A stretch of 64,000 nucleotides of DNA from Lachnospiraceae bacterium (GCA_017457865.1 JAFTGN010000052.1:1-64000); one strand, 5' to 3'; shown: positions 53,761 through 63,880, numbered from the stretch's first letter. The notes: a model not told the origin generated them from the sequence alone. Translations and numbers: made by a program.

Positions 53761-54018
53761 ATGGAAGACAAAATATTGTTTATAGATGAGGATGGAAATG
53801 AAATCGAGTTTTATGTGATAGAGCAGACTTCTTTGAACGGAATTGAATATTTATTGGTGGCAGACTCCGAGGAAGAGGAAGCAGATTGTTATCTGTTTAA
53901 GGATATTTCAGATCAGGATGCAGAAGAAGCGGTGTATGTACCGGTGGAAGATGACACAGAACTGGATGCACTGGGTAAATTGTTTGCAGAAATTTTGGAA
54001 GATGTGGAGATTCGATAA
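53761..54018 (+). CDS. yrzB: DUF1292 family protein (YrzB)
   Basis: 85 residues from ATG 53761 (AGAAGGGAGAAG upstream). Acidic beta-rich protein: ILFIDEDGNEIEFYVIEQT. Function unknown; the conserved operon position after ruvX suggests a housekeeping role. Followed by a short gap and RNase J. Confidence 0.88.
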   Translation: MEDKILFIDEDGNEIEFYVIEQTSLNGIEYLLVADSEEEEADCYLFKDISDQDAEEAVYVPVEDDTELDALGKLFAEILEDVEIR

Positions 54019-54060
54019 AAGGCAACACATACAGTACGGATCATGAGGAGAGTGGGACGG

Positions 54061-54090
54061 AAATACGCTGCCATCGTTCCGTATTTTTAT
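54061..54090 (+). terminator. Weak terminator after yrzB
   Basis: AAATACG (54061-54067) pairs with CGTATTT (54080-54086), then TTAT. Short stem, moderate support. Confidence 0.4.
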
Positions 54091-54195
54091 TGTGTCCAAA
54101 AATAACAATACATGAGAGCAATGAATGGGAAAAGAAAATCAAAATCCGTTTTTGAGAACGGTTTTACATAATGATAACATATGTGGAGGTGCGAT

Positions 54196-55860
54196 TTGGA
54201 ACAGAAATCAAAATTAAAAATTATTCCCCTTGGTGGATTGGAACAAATTGGTATGAATATGACTGCCTTTGAATATGAAGACAGTATTGTGGTAGTGGAT
54301 TGCGGTTTGTCCTTTCCATCAGAAGACATGCTGGGAATCGATCTGGTCATTCCGGATGTGACGTATTTAAAGCAGAACATGGACAAGGTCAAAGGGTTTG
54401 TCATTACCCATGGGCATGAGGATCACATTGGTGCGTTGCCATATATTCTCAGAGATGTGAATGTGCCGGTGTATGCCACTAAACTGACGCTGGCGATTAT
54501 TGAGAACAAATTAAATGAGCATGGACTGACCAAGAGTGTGAAACGTAAGATTGTCAAATATGGACAGACGATTACGCTGGGCAGTATGCGGATTGAATTT
54601 ATCCGTACCAATCATAGCATTGCGGATGCTGCTGCGCTGGCCATTCACACACCTGTGGGTATTGTGGTGCATACAGGTGACTTTAAGATTGATTATACCC
54701 CTGTATTTGGCGACAGCGCAGATTTACAGCGTTTTGGAGAACTGGGAAAGAAAGGAGTATTGGCACTGCTTTGTGACAGTACCAATGCCATCCGTCCCGG
54801 ATTTACCAGTTCCGAGCGTACCGTAGGAAAGGTATTTGACAACCTGTTTGCGGAAAACCGAAACCACCGTATCATCGTGGCCACTTTTGCTTCCAATGTA
54901 GACCGTGTACAGCAGATCATCAACACGGCATATAAGTATGGACGCAAGGTAGTGGTAGAGGGGCGCAGTATGGTATCCATCATTACCATTGCCCAGGAAC
55001 TTGGCTATATTAAGATTCCGGAAGGTACGCTGATTGATATTGATTTATTGAAAAATTATCCCAATGAACAGACCGTACTGATTACCACAGGCAGCCAGGG
55101 TGAGTCTATGGCAGCCTTGTCCCGTATGGCATCCGGCATCCATCGGAAAATATCCATTCAGCCGGATGATGTGATCATTTTCAGTTCTCATCCCATTCCG
55201 GGCAATGAGAAGGCGGTTTCCAAGGTCATGAACGAGCTGTCCATGCAGGGAGCTAATGTAATCTTCCAGGATACCCACGTATCCGGACATGCCTGCCAGG
55301 AAGAAATTAAGCTGATCTACTCTCTGGTGCGTCCAAAGTATGCCATCCCGGTACATGGAGAGTATCGTCACAGAATGGCACAGGCAGAAATTGCCACCAG
55401 CCTTGGCATAGATGAAAAAGATACCTTTATGCTGAATTCTGGTGATGTGCTGGAACTGGATCAGCATTCTGCACAGGTGACCGGTCAGGTCAATCACGGT
55501 GCAGTGCTGGTAGATGGTCTGGGTGTAGGGGATGTAGGAAATATCGTGCTGCGTGACAGACAGAATCTGTCTCAGGATGGTATCATCATTGTAGTGCTCA
55601 CATTGAACCGTTACAACAATGAACTTCTGGCAGGACCGGATATTGTTTCAAGAGGGTTTGTTTATGTAAGAGAATCAGAAAACCTGATGGAAGAATCCCG
55701 GCTTGTGGTAGAAGAAGCAGTATACAGTTGTTTGGATCGCCGTATTTCCGACTGGACCAAGATCAAAAATGTGATTCGTGACAGTTTGGGTGAATTTTTG
55801 TGGAAGAAGATGAAGCGCAGTCCGATGATCCTGCCGATCATTATGGAAGTGAACATCTGA
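54196..55860 (+). CDS. rnjA: Ribonuclease J
   Basis: 554 residues from TTG 54196, chosen because GGAGG lies 6 nt upstream; ATG 54181 has none. The metallo-beta-lactamase motif is THGHEDH (71-77), with GDFKIDY and SSHPIPGNE later. RNase J is the 5'-3' exonuclease/endonuclease central to RNA turnover in Firmicutes. The J1 versus J2 assignment cannot be made from one copy. Confidence 0.93.
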   Translation: MEQKSKLKIIPLGGLEQIGMNMTAFEYEDSIVVVDCGLSFPSEDMLGIDLVIPDVTYLKQNMDKVKGFVITHGHEDHIGALPYILRDVNVPVYATKLTLAIIENKLNEHGLTKSVKRKIVKYGQTITLGSMRIEFIRTNHSIADAAALAIHTPVGIVVHTGDFKIDYTPVFGDSADLQRFGELGKKGVLALLCDSTNAIRPGFTSSERTVGKVFDNLFAENRNHRIIVATFASNVDRVQQIINTAYKYGRKVVVEGRSMVSIITIAQELGYIKIPEGTLIDIDLLKNYPNEQTVLITTGSQGESMAALSRMASGIHRKISIQPDDVIIFSSHPIPGNEKAVSKVMNELSMQGANVIFQDTHVSGHACQEEIKLIYSLVRPKYAIPVHGEYRHRMAQAEIATSLGIDEKDTFMLNSGDVLELDQHSAQVTGQVNHGAVLVDGLGVGDVGNIVLRDRQNLSQDGIIIVVLTLNRYNNELLAGPDIVSRGFVYVRESENLMEESRLVVEEAVYSCLDRRISDWTKIKNVIRDSLGEFLWKKMKRSPMILPIIMEVNI

Positions 55861-55888
55861 TGCAGTCACAGGAAAGGAGGCGCAGCCT

Positions 55889-56320
55889 TTGTCTGAGAGA
55901 AAAATCAGAAAAACAATGGATTATGATGCTGTCACAGGCGGCATTTTAAAGGCAAGTCTGCGCATTGTGGCGGCACTGGTGACCATCATTTTGCTATATG
56001 TTTGTATCGGAAAGAGTTATGCATTTGGGTATCGCATTTTTCAAAATCAGCCCTATCATCCGGATTCTGTCCGCAGCATCAGTGTGACCATTCCAGAAGG
56101 TTGCAGCAGCCTGGAAGTAGGGGAGGCATTGGCCCATGCAGATATCATTGAGAATGCCTATGTATTTGCCATACAATGTCGGATGTACCATTACACCATA
56201 CAGCCAGGGGTCCATGCGATCAGTGATGCTATGACACCTAAGGAGATTTTAGGCGTGTTAAGCGAGAAAGAAACAGAAGCAGAACAATCAGGCAGTATGC
56301 CGGATGGGGGGAACGCATGA
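55889..56320 (+). CDS. MltG-like membrane protein lacking the catalytic domain
   Basis: 143 residues from TTG 55889 (GGAAAGGAGG 8 nt upstream). One membrane helix (about 22-42), then about 70 residues resembling the LysM-like start of MltG/YceG (VTIPEGCSSLEVGEALAHADII). The MltG catalytic domain is missing, so it cannot cleave glycans alone; it may be a regulatory partner or remnant. Its TGA overlaps the trmR start (ATGA). Confidence 0.75.
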   Translation: MSERKIRKTMDYDAVTGGILKASLRIVAALVTIILLYVCIGKSYAFGYRIFQNQPYHPDSVRSISVTIPEGCSSLEVGEALAHADIIENAYVFAIQCRMYHYTIQPGVHAISDAMTPKEILGVLSEKETEAEQSGSMPDGGNA

Positions 56321-56979
56321 TCGTGGAAGAAAGAATGACTGCATATATCCAGTCTCTGGAAGTACCGGAGAGTGAGATCTGCGGACAAATGCGAAAGGAA
56401 GCACTTCGGGATGGGATTCCTATCATTCGGGTGGAAACTGCCAGTCTGCTGCGGTTGCTGATTCAGATGCATAGACCGGCAAGGATTCTGGAAGTGGGAA
56501 CCGCCATTGGCTATTCTGCCATTTTGATGAGTGAGTGTATGCCGACAGGCAGCACCATTACCACCATAGAAAAATACGAACCTCGGATTCCAGTGGCAAA
56601 GGCTCATATCCGTCAGGCCGGCAAAGAAGATTGTATTACCCTGTTAGAAGGGGATGCATTGGAAATTATGAAACAATTGGACGGAACATATGATTTTATT
56701 TTCATGGATGCAGCAAAAGGGCAGTATATTCATTTTCTGCCGGAAGTGATGCGGTTACTGCCCATGGGTGGCTTGTTGGTATCGGATAATGTGCTGCAGG
56801 ACGGAGATGTGGTAGAGTCCCGGTTTGCAGTGACCAGACGCAATCGAACCATACACAGCCGGATGCGGGAGTATTTATATGAGTTAAAACATCATGCAGA
56901 ATTGCAGACGGCAGTGCTGTCGGTGGGAGATGGTGTAACGGTCAGTTATCGTCTGACAAAAAAGACCACAGATGCTTGA
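56317..56979 (+). CDS. trmR: tRNA 5-hydroxyuridine methyltransferase (TrmR/YrrM family O-methyltransferase)
   Basis: 220 residues. SAM-binding ILEVGTAIGYSAI, the metal-site FIFMDAAKGQY and LLVSDNVL place it in the class I O-methyltransferase group that includes TrmR, which converts ho5U34 to mo5U34. The U32 gene that follows is of the TrhP type that makes ho5U34, supporting this assignment. Overlaps the MltG-like gene by 4 nt; a terminator follows. Confidence 0.85.
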   Translation: MIVEERMTAYIQSLEVPESEICGQMRKEALRDGIPIIRVETASLLRLLIQMHRPARILEVGTAIGYSAILMSECMPTGSTITTIEKYEPRIPVAKAHIRQAGKEDCITLLEGDALEIMKQLDGTYDFIFMDAAKGQYIHFLPEVMRLLPMGGLLVSDNVLQDGDVVESRFAVTRRNRTIHSRMREYLYELKHHAELQTAVLSVGDGVTVSYRLTKKTTDA

Positions 56980-56990
56980 GAAAAGAGAAA

Positions 56991-57025
56991 AAGCGGACAT
57001 TCAGTCATTTCATGAATGTCCGCTT
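56991..57025 (+). terminator. Terminator after trmR
   Basis: AAGCGGACATTCA (56991-57003) and its complement (57013-57025) form a 13-bp stem with 9-nt loop, but only three T follow. Confidence 0.65.
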
Positions 57026-57104
57026 TGATGGGTTACAGGAGTAAGCAGACGTTCTGGTGCCCATACAGGAAAATGGATTGTCTGGAGTGGAGGATAGTGA
57101 TAGT

Positions 57105-58343
57105 ATGGAACAGAGAATAAGGCTGCCGGAACTTCTGGTGCCGGCAAGCAGTCTGGAAGTATTACAGATTGCCGTGATTTTCGGTGCAGATGCAGTGTAT
57201 ATTGGTGGAGAGGCATTTGGTTTGCGTGCCAAAGCCAAGAATTTTTCAAAAGAAGAGATGGCAGAAGGCATCCGGTTTGCCCACGCGCATGGGGTAAAGG
57301 TGTATGTCACTGCCAACATTCTGGCGCATAACGAGGATTTAGACGGAGTGCGAAATTATTTTCAGGAGTTGGAGCAGATGGAACCGGATGCACTGATCAT
57401 TTCTGATCCGGGGGTATTTCAGATTGCCAGAGAAGTACTGCCACAGATGGAAATTCACATCAGTACCCAGGCAAATAACACCAATTACGGCACCTATCTG
57501 TTCTGGCATCAGCTTGGTGCAAAGCGGGTGGTATCCGCTAGAGAATTGTCTTTAAAGGAGATTCGGGAAATCAGAGATCACATTCCAGATGATTTGGAGA
57601 TTGAAAGTTTCATTCATGGTGCCATGTGCATTTCCTATTCCGGCAGATGTCTGCTCAGCAACTTCTTTACCGGACGGGATGCCAATCAGGGTGCCTGCAC
57701 CCACCCATGCCGCTGGAAATATGCAGTAGTAGAGGAAACCAGACCGGGGGAATATATGCCGGTGTATGAAAATGAACGTGGTACCTATATTTTCAATTCC
57801 AAAGATCTGTGCATGATTGAACATATACCGGATTTGATCGCTTCCGGTATGGACAGTCTGAAAATTGAAGGACGAATGAAGACTGCATTGTATGTGGCCA
57901 CGGTTGCCCGTACCTATCGGAAGGCATTGGATGACTGGGCCAAAGATCCGGCATTGTATGAAGCCAATCTGGAGTGGTACAAAGAAGAGATTGGAAAGTG
58001 CACCTATCGGGACTTTACCACCGGATTTTATTATGGCAAGCCGGATCACGAAACCCAGATTTATGATAATAATACCTATATTAAAAATTATACGTATTTG
58101 GGGATTGTAGGAGAGATGGATGGACAGGGACGTTATCGAATCGAACAGAAAAATAAATTTTCTGTGGGAGAAATCATCGAAGTGATGAAACCGAATGGAC
58201 AGAATGTGTCCGTGCAGGTGCATGGAATTTATAATGAAGAAGGAGAGGCAATGGACAGTGCCCCTCATCCAAAGCAGATTTTGTATATTGATCTGGGGAT
58301 GCCGTTAGATCAGTATGATATTTTGCGTCGTAAGGAAGAATAA
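57105..58343 (+). CDS. trhP: U32 peptidase-type tRNA hydroxylation protein (TrhP family)
   Basis: 412 residues from ATG 57105 (GGAGG upstream). The U32 signature is visible in ESFIHGAMC, then SGRCLLSN, with GACTHPCRW adding probable iron-sulfur cysteines. TrhP proteins hydroxylate U34 of tRNAs using a prephenate-derived pathway; TrmR then methylates it. B. subtilis has two U32 genes (yrrN, yrrO), here only one. Separated from trmR by the terminator. Confidence 0.85.
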   Translation: MEQRIRLPELLVPASSLEVLQIAVIFGADAVYIGGEAFGLRAKAKNFSKEEMAEGIRFAHAHGVKVYVTANILAHNEDLDGVRNYFQELEQMEPDALIISDPGVFQIAREVLPQMEIHISTQANNTNYGTYLFWHQLGAKRVVSARELSLKEIREIRDHIPDDLEIESFIHGAMCISYSGRCLLSNFFTGRDANQGACTHPCRWKYAVVEETRPGEYMPVYENERGTYIFNSKDLCMIEHIPDLIASGMDSLKIEGRMKTALYVATVARTYRKALDDWAKDPALYEANLEWYKEEIGKCTYRDFTTGFYYGKPDHETQIYDNNTYIKNYTYLGIVGEMDGQGRYRIEQKNKFSVGEIIEVMKPNGQNVSVQVHGIYNEEGEAMDSAPHPKQILYIDLGMPLDQYDILRRKEE

Positions 58344-58346
58344 TCT

Positions 58347-59099
58347 ATGTGGATGATCAGTGGCTTTGCAGCACTTGGATGTCTGGTATATTGGATTTTG
58401 ATTTTGTTTTACAGTGGTACGGACACGGGGTTTGTATGGTTCTGGCTGGGGGCAGCGGTATGTTTTGGCGTTTTTTTTGCAGTCAGCCTGTTTTACCGGA
58501 ATAAAAAATCTTCTCATCAAACAGTGCCTGTATGGTTGCGTGTCAGCATACATACATTGGTGTATCTGGGACTGGTGATCAGTGTGATCCTGTTGCTACT
58601 GGTGTATTCCGGAAGATGGCAGAGGGCAGTTTCACAGCTGGATTATATCATCGTGCTGGGGACTTATGAGAGAAGTGATTATGTGAATGACGTTTTGAGA
58701 GAACGGTTGGATCTTGCGGTGAACTATTTGCAGGACAATGAAGATACCATGGTCATTGTGGCTGGTGGAAAGACAGAAAATAAGATTGTTTCAGAAGCCA
58801 AAACCATGAGCGATTATTTGATTGTACAGGGAATCAGCAGCAACCGGATCATCCAGGAAAAGCAAAGCAGCAATACCAGACAAAGTCTCCGTTATTGTGA
58901 GCGGCTGATTCCAGGGGGAAGTACAGTTGGAATTGTGACCAGTGAGTACCATCTATACCGGGCAGTACGGATTGCAAAAGCTGCCGGGATGGAAGAAGTA
59001 TACGGGATCGGGGCACCATGCAGCAGACTGTTGGAGCTGAATTATATGGTCAGAGAATGTTTTGTGGTGTTCTTTGACAAGTGGATGGGAGAAATTTGA
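58347..59099 (+). CDS. YdcF/DUF218-family membrane protein
   Basis: 250 residues with three predicted membrane segments (about 3-20, 28-47, 68-88) followed by a DUF218 domain (DYIIVLGTYERSD, IVAGGKTENK, SSNTRQSLRYC, VTSEYHLYRA). Members are linked to envelope metabolism, but the reaction is unknown. It starts 3 nt after the trhP stop. Confidence 0.85.
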   Translation: MWMISGFAALGCLVYWILILFYSGTDTGFVWFWLGAAVCFGVFFAVSLFYRNKKSSHQTVPVWLRVSIHTLVYLGLVISVILLLLVYSGRWQRAVSQLDYIIVLGTYERSDYVNDVLRERLDLAVNYLQDNEDTMVIVAGGKTENKIVSEAKTMSDYLIVQGISSNRIIQEKQSSNTRQSLRYCERLIPGGSTVGIVTSEYHLYRAVRIAKAAGMEEVYGIGAPCSRLLELNYMVRECFVVFFDKWMGEI

Positions 59100-59126
59100 A
59101 TCAAGTAGATATGAAGGAGAAAAGGA

Positions 59127-62042
59127 TTGAAGATTGAAAACATCAAACAATATGAAGTAATAGAGCAGAAACCGATCAAAGAAGTGGATTCCATGGGGTA
59201 TCTGCTGCGCCATAAGAAAAGCGGGGCGAGAGTATTTTTGTTGGAAAATACAGATCCCAACAAGGTATTTTTCATTGGATTTCGGACGCCGCCCGCCAAC
59301 GATACAGGTGTGGCGCATATTATGGAACACTCCGTGCTGTGTGGTTCCAGGAAATATCCGGTGAAAGATCCCTTTGTGGAACTGGCAAAGGGTTCACTGA
59401 ATACTTTTTTGAATGCCATGACCTATGCAGATAAAACATTGTATCCACTGGCCAGCTGCAATGACAAAGATTTCTGCAATCTGATGTCTGTGTATATGGA
59501 TGCGGTGTTTTATCCCAATATCTATACCAATCGTAAGATTTTTGAGCAGGAAGGATGGCACTATGAACTGGAAAGTCCGGATGGGGAACTGAAATACAAT
59601 GGTGTGGTCTATAATGAGATGAAGGGTGCATATTCTGCTCCGGAATCTGCCCTGCGGTATGCCATCAATGAGATTCTGTTTCCAAATGGTACCTATGGAA
59701 AGTCTTCCGGAGGAGATCCTCTGGCCATTCCACAGCTGTCTTATGAGCAGTTTCTGAACTTTCACAGACAGTATTATCATCCGTCTAACAGCTATATCTA
59801 TCTGTATGGGGATATGGATATGGAAGAACGTCTGGATTGGCTGGATGCAGAATATCTGAGCAAATTTGACAGACAGGAGATAGATTCTGCTATTACAAAG
59901 GAACATGCGTTTGCAGACTGGAAAGATGAGCAGGTATCCTATAGCGTGACAGAAGGAGAGGATACGAAAGAAAAGACATTCCTCTCATGGACTGCAGTCA
60001 CAGGAGATACACTGAACTTGAAAGAAAGCGGGGCGTATCATATTCTGGAATATGCACTGCTCAATGCACCAGGCGCACCTTTGAAAAAAGCGTTGTTAGA
60101 TGCCGGCATCGGAAAAGAAGTAGCGGGCGGCTATTCGGATTCCACCTGTCAGCCTTACTTCTCTATTGTGGTGAAAGGGGCGGAAGTGGAGCAAAAGGAT
60201 GAATTTGTTCGTATTATTCGGGAAGAACTGCAAAAAGCTGCCACAGAAGGGTTGAGCCGCAAGAGTTTGCTTGGGGGCATCAACAATATGGAATTCAAAA
60301 ACAGAGAAGCAGATTATGGAAGATGGCCCAAGGGTTTGATATATGGTCTGAATCTGGAGAACTGGTTTTATGAGGAAACGGCACCACTTCATGTGTTTCA
60401 GGCAGAACCGATATTTGCACAGTTGCGGGAAGCTTTGGAGAGTCGGTATTATGAGGAACTGGTGGAGCAACTGTTAAAGACTACCTATGGTGCGGTGGTA
60501 ACGGCAGTGCCGGAACCGGGACTGTCAGATCGAACGGAAAGAGAAACGGCTGCAAAACTGGCAGAATGCAAAGCAGGTATGACAGAGTCACAGATACAGG
60601 AAATCATAGACAATACTGCTGCATTGAAAGCATATCAGCAGGAACCTTCTTCAAAAGAGGCATTGGAAACTATTCCTATGCTGACCAGAGAGGATTTGTC
60701 ACATACAGTATTTGAACCTATTAATGAATGGAGAACTGTGGGGCAGGATACAAAGGTACTGTTCCATCCGATTTTCACCAATGGAATTGGCTATTTACAA
60801 ATGATATTTGATGCATCGGCAGTGCCAACAGAGGATTTGGGGTATTTGTCACTGCTTGGAGATTTGCTGTCTTTTGTAGATACGACTCATTACAGTTATG
60901 GGGATCTGAGTGATGAGATCAACATTCATACAGGGAATCTGGAATTTTCCACAGGAATCCTCAGTAAAGCAAATGACAGCAGAGGGGCAAAAGTCGGACT
61001 TTGGGTGGAAACAAAGGTGCTGTATCGGGAAATTCCATGGGTACTGAATATGATTCAGGAAATCTTGTTTACGTCAAAGTTCACAGATCAAAAACTGATT
61101 CGAAAACTGGTGGCGGAGCAGTACAGCAAGGAAAAGTCTGCCATGTTGAACAGCGGGCATTCTGTGGCTATGTCAAGGGCTCGTTCCTATTGTTTTGAAG
61201 ATGCATGGCTGAGTGCCCAGATCAGTGGTATGGAATATTATGAGTTTATCAAAGATTTGAATCAAAACATAGAGGACCGTATGGAGCTGTTGGTAAACAA
61301 GTTCCATACCATCTTAGAGCAGGTGATCTGCAAAGATCGCTTGTTCATTGGATTTACTGCAGATGAAGAAGGCATGCAGACATTAGAACAACCATTGGCA
61401 GCATTTGTACAGGCATTCCCGGTGCAGGCATTCCCGGATGCCCCTCGCAAGTATGTTCTTTCTGTGAAAAATGAGGGTTTTGGAACGGCTTCCCAGGTAC
61501 AGTATGTAGCCAGGGTAGGAGAATTCCGTCAGGCAGGCTATGCATATACAGGTGCCATGCAGGTATTCCGTACCATTATGAATTATGATTATCTGTGGAT
61601 CAAGCTTCGAATGCAGGGCGGTGCCTATGGCTGCTTTGCCCAGTTGAACCGGAAAGGAAACGGCTATTTCTGTTCCTATCGGGATCCCAATCTGAAAGAG
61701 ACCAATGAAATCTATGACACCATTCCGGCGTATTTGGAGCAGTTTGATGTAGATGAGCGGGATATGACAAGGTTTATCATCGGTACCATCAGTGAAATGG
61801 ATGTGCCATTGACGCCATCTATGAAGGGGGCTATTTCTACCAGTCGGTATCTGAACGGACTGACCGTGGAAGAGTGTCGTAGAGAGCGGGAAGAAGTGCT
61901 GAACTGTACGGTAGAGGATATTCGGGCACTGGCGGCACCGGTACGGGCAATGTTAGACCAGCAGGTACTTTGCGTGGTGGGAAATGCACAGAAAGTCGAG
62001 GAAACCGAAGGCCTGTTTATGGAGAAGAGAATACTGAACTAA
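59127..62042 (+). CDS. M16C-family metallopeptidase (presequence-peptidase-like)
   Basis: 971 residues from TTG 59127 (AAGGAG 7 nt upstream). The inverted zinc motif HxxEH is H64-E67-H68 (HIMEH), and the distal ligand lies in YNGVVYNEMKG. Length and a single long chain match the M16C (falcilysin/PreP) group, which degrades peptides inside a closed chamber. Cytosolic; no signal peptide. Confidence 0.92.
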   Translation: MKIENIKQYEVIEQKPIKEVDSMGYLLRHKKSGARVFLLENTDPNKVFFIGFRTPPANDTGVAHIMEHSVLCGSRKYPVKDPFVELAKGSLNTFLNAMTYADKTLYPLASCNDKDFCNLMSVYMDAVFYPNIYTNRKIFEQEGWHYELESPDGELKYNGVVYNEMKGAYSAPESALRYAINEILFPNGTYGKSSGGDPLAIPQLSYEQFLNFHRQYYHPSNSYIYLYGDMDMEERLDWLDAEYLSKFDRQEIDSAITKEHAFADWKDEQVSYSVTEGEDTKEKTFLSWTAVTGDTLNLKESGAYHILEYALLNAPGAPLKKALLDAGIGKEVAGGYSDSTCQPYFSIVVKGAEVEQKDEFVRIIREELQKAATEGLSRKSLLGGINNMEFKNREADYGRWPKGLIYGLNLENWFYEETAPLHVFQAEPIFAQLREALESRYYEELVEQLLKTTYGAVVTAVPEPGLSDRTERETAAKLAECKAGMTESQIQEIIDNTAALKAYQQEPSSKEALETIPMLTREDLSHTVFEPINEWRTVGQDTKVLFHPIFTNGIGYLQMIFDASAVPTEDLGYLSLLGDLLSFVDTTHYSYGDLSDEINIHTGNLEFSTGILSKANDSRGAKVGLWVETKVLYREIPWVLNMIQEILFTSKFTDQKLIRKLVAEQYSKEKSAMLNSGHSVAMSRARSYCFEDAWLSAQISGMEYYEFIKDLNQNIEDRMELLVNKFHTILEQVICKDRLFIGFTADEEGMQTLEQPLAAFVQAFPVQAFPDAPRKYVLSVKNEGFGTASQVQYVARVGEFRQAGYAYTGAMQVFRTIMNYDYLWIKLRMQGGAYGCFAQLNRKGNGYFCSYRDPNLKETNEIYDTIPAYLEQFDVDERDMTRFIIGTISEMDVPLTPSMKGAISTSRYLNGLTVEECRREREEVLNCTVEDIRALAAPVRAMLDQQVLCVVGNAQKVEETEGLFMEKRILN

Positions 62043-62057
62043 AGAATGGAGCGTACT

Positions 62058-62975
62058 ATGACAGAAACAACAAAATCCGGTTTTGTAACATTGGTGGGAA
62101 GACCAAATGTAGGAAAATCTACGTTAATGAACCATCTCATCAAACAAAAAATTGCGATCACATCTGCGAAACCCCAAACCACCAGAAACCGGATTCAGAC
62201 GGTATATACCGATGAACGGGGACAGATTATTTTTCTGGATACCCCAGGCATCCAAAAAGCCAAGAACAAGCTGGGGGAATATATGGAAACTGTGGTGAAT
62301 CAGACCATAGGAGATGTGGATGTGATCTTGTGGCTGGTAGAGGCATCCAAGTTTATCGGCAAAAATGACAGAGCCATTGCAGAGCGGTTGAGCAAGTCCA
62401 AAATACCAGTCATTCTGATCGTCAACAAAGTGGATTTGGTGCAGAAAAAGGAACTGCCGGAAATCATACAAGGCTTTCGGCAGCTATGCACGGTGGCAGA
62501 GGTGGTACCGGTTTCTGCTTTGCGTGGTGTCAATGTAGATACAGTACTGGATACCATTTTTCAGTATCTGCCTTACGGTCCGCTGTACTATGATGAGGAT
62601 ACGGTAACAGATCAGCCCATGCGCCAGATTGTGGCAGAAATGATTCGGGAAAAGGCATTGCGTCTGTTACAGGATGAGGTGCCTCATGGCATTGCCGTCA
62701 CCATTGAAAAGATGCGGGAACGTCCGGATGGCAGTATCATGGACATCGAAGCCTCTATCATTTGTGAGAAGAATTCCCATAAAGGCATTGTCATTGGCAA
62801 AAATGGTGCCATGTTGAAGAAGATTGGTTCCCAGGCAAGAATTGATGCAGAGGATATGTTGGAGATGCAGGTGAATTTGAAACTATGGGTGAAAGTACGA
62901 AAAGAGTGGAGAGATAACGATTTGCTGGTCAGAAATTATGGGTATGACAGCGGTCAATTGAAAAAGAATCGGTAA
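62058..62975 (+). CDS. era: GTPase Era
   Basis: 305 residues from ATG 62058 (GGAG 6 nt upstream). G1 GRPNVGKST, G3 DTPGI, G4 NKVD and a C-terminal KH domain (NSHKGIVIGKNGAMLKKIG) define Era, needed for 16S rRNA maturation and 30S assembly. Followed by recO after 24 nt, a usual neighbour in Firmicutes. Confidence 0.97.
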   Translation: MTETTKSGFVTLVGRPNVGKSTLMNHLIKQKIAITSAKPQTTRNRIQTVYTDERGQIIFLDTPGIQKAKNKLGEYMETVVNQTIGDVDVILWLVEASKFIGKNDRAIAERLSKSKIPVILIVNKVDLVQKKELPEIIQGFRQLCTVAEVVPVSALRGVNVDTVLDTIFQYLPYGPLYYDEDTVTDQPMRQIVAEMIREKALRLLQDEVPHGIAVTIEKMRERPDGSIMDIEASIICEKNSHKGIVIGKNGAMLKKIGSQARIDAEDMLEMQVNLKLWVKVRKEWRDNDLLVRNYGYDSGQLKKNR

Positions 62976-62999
62976 GCATAGAATGGTCAGGTGGTGCAT

Positions 63000-63746
63000 A
63001 TGGAAGGTACGATAGAAGCGGATGGTGTGGTGCTTTCTTCCATGCCGGTAGGAGAATATGACAGGCGGCTGTTGCTGCTGACGAAGGAAAGGGGAAAAAT
63101 CAGTGCCTTTGCCAGAGGTGCTAGAAAACCGGGCAGTCCCCTGTTGGCAGCATCCAGGCCCTGTACTTTTGGCACATACCGGTTGTATGAGGGCAGAAGT
63201 TCTTATACAGTTCAAGGTATGACACCAGTACGTTATTTTGAGGAGCTGGCGCAGGACATTGTAGGCATGACTTATGCATCCTATTTTCTGGAACTGGCAG
63301 ATTATTATGCCAGAGAAGGTGTGGATGGGACAGACATGATCAATCTGCTTTTCCTTACACTGAAAGCGTTGTTGAAAGAGCAGATAGATAATGAACTGAT
63401 TCGAACTATATACGAGCTGCGCCTCATGGGCATCAATGGAGAAGCACCGCAGTTGTTTGTCTGTGGCACCTGCGGAAAGGAGCTGACAGCAGGTCACTAC
63501 AGCAGGATCAAAAGCAGCATGTATTGTCCCGATTGCAGTCTGACACAGCCGGGAATCAGTCAGTTGTCAGAAGGGGTGGTCTATACATTACAGTATATTC
63601 TCGCTGCACCATTATCGAAATTGTTTACGTTTTCTCTGGCAGAACCGGTTTTTTTGCAGGTCAAAAAGGTGGTGCAGCAGCATTTGAACCGGTATATTGA
63701 AAAAGAATTTCATTCTCTGGCAGTGTTAGATGCAATAACTACTTGA
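63000..63746 (+). CDS. recO: DNA repair protein RecO
   Basis: 248 residues from ATG 63000 (an in-frame GTG at 62991 is an alternative). An OB-fold start (EADGVVLSSMPVGEYDRRLLLLTKERGKISAFARGARK) and the four zinc cysteines CGTCGKE...CPDC support RecO of the RecFOR pathway, which loads RecA on gapped DNA. Confidence 0.94.
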   Translation: MEGTIEADGVVLSSMPVGEYDRRLLLLTKERGKISAFARGARKPGSPLLAASRPCTFGTYRLYEGRSSYTVQGMTPVRYFEELAQDIVGMTYASYFLELADYYAREGVDGTDMINLLFLTLKALLKEQIDNELIRTIYELRLMGINGEAPQLFVCGTCGKELTAGHYSRIKSSMYCPDCSLTQPGISQLSEGVVYTLQYILAAPLSKLFTFSLAEPVFLQVKKVVQQHLNRYIEKEFHSLAVLDAITT

Positions 63747-63771
63747 AAATTTTCCAAATAAAGGGTAAAAT
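63743..63771 (+). promoter_or_regulatory. Promoter of the terminal lipoprotein gene
   Basis: TTGAAA (63743-63748, overlapping the recO stop), 17-nt spacer, TAAAAT (63766-63771). Confidence 0.5.
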
Positions 63772-63880
63772 GGCTATAACTATTGTCGGGATACTGATGA
63801 GAAAATCAGCAAATAAAATCCGGCAACAAGAATTTCTGTTCTGTCAAGAGGACAGAGATAGAAGTGTGCGGAGGTTATGT

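Noticed and set aside
54181..54195. ATG at 54181 as the start of RNase J
   Set aside because: There is no upstream ribosome binding site, and GGAGG falls inside this extension, 6 nt before TTG 54196.
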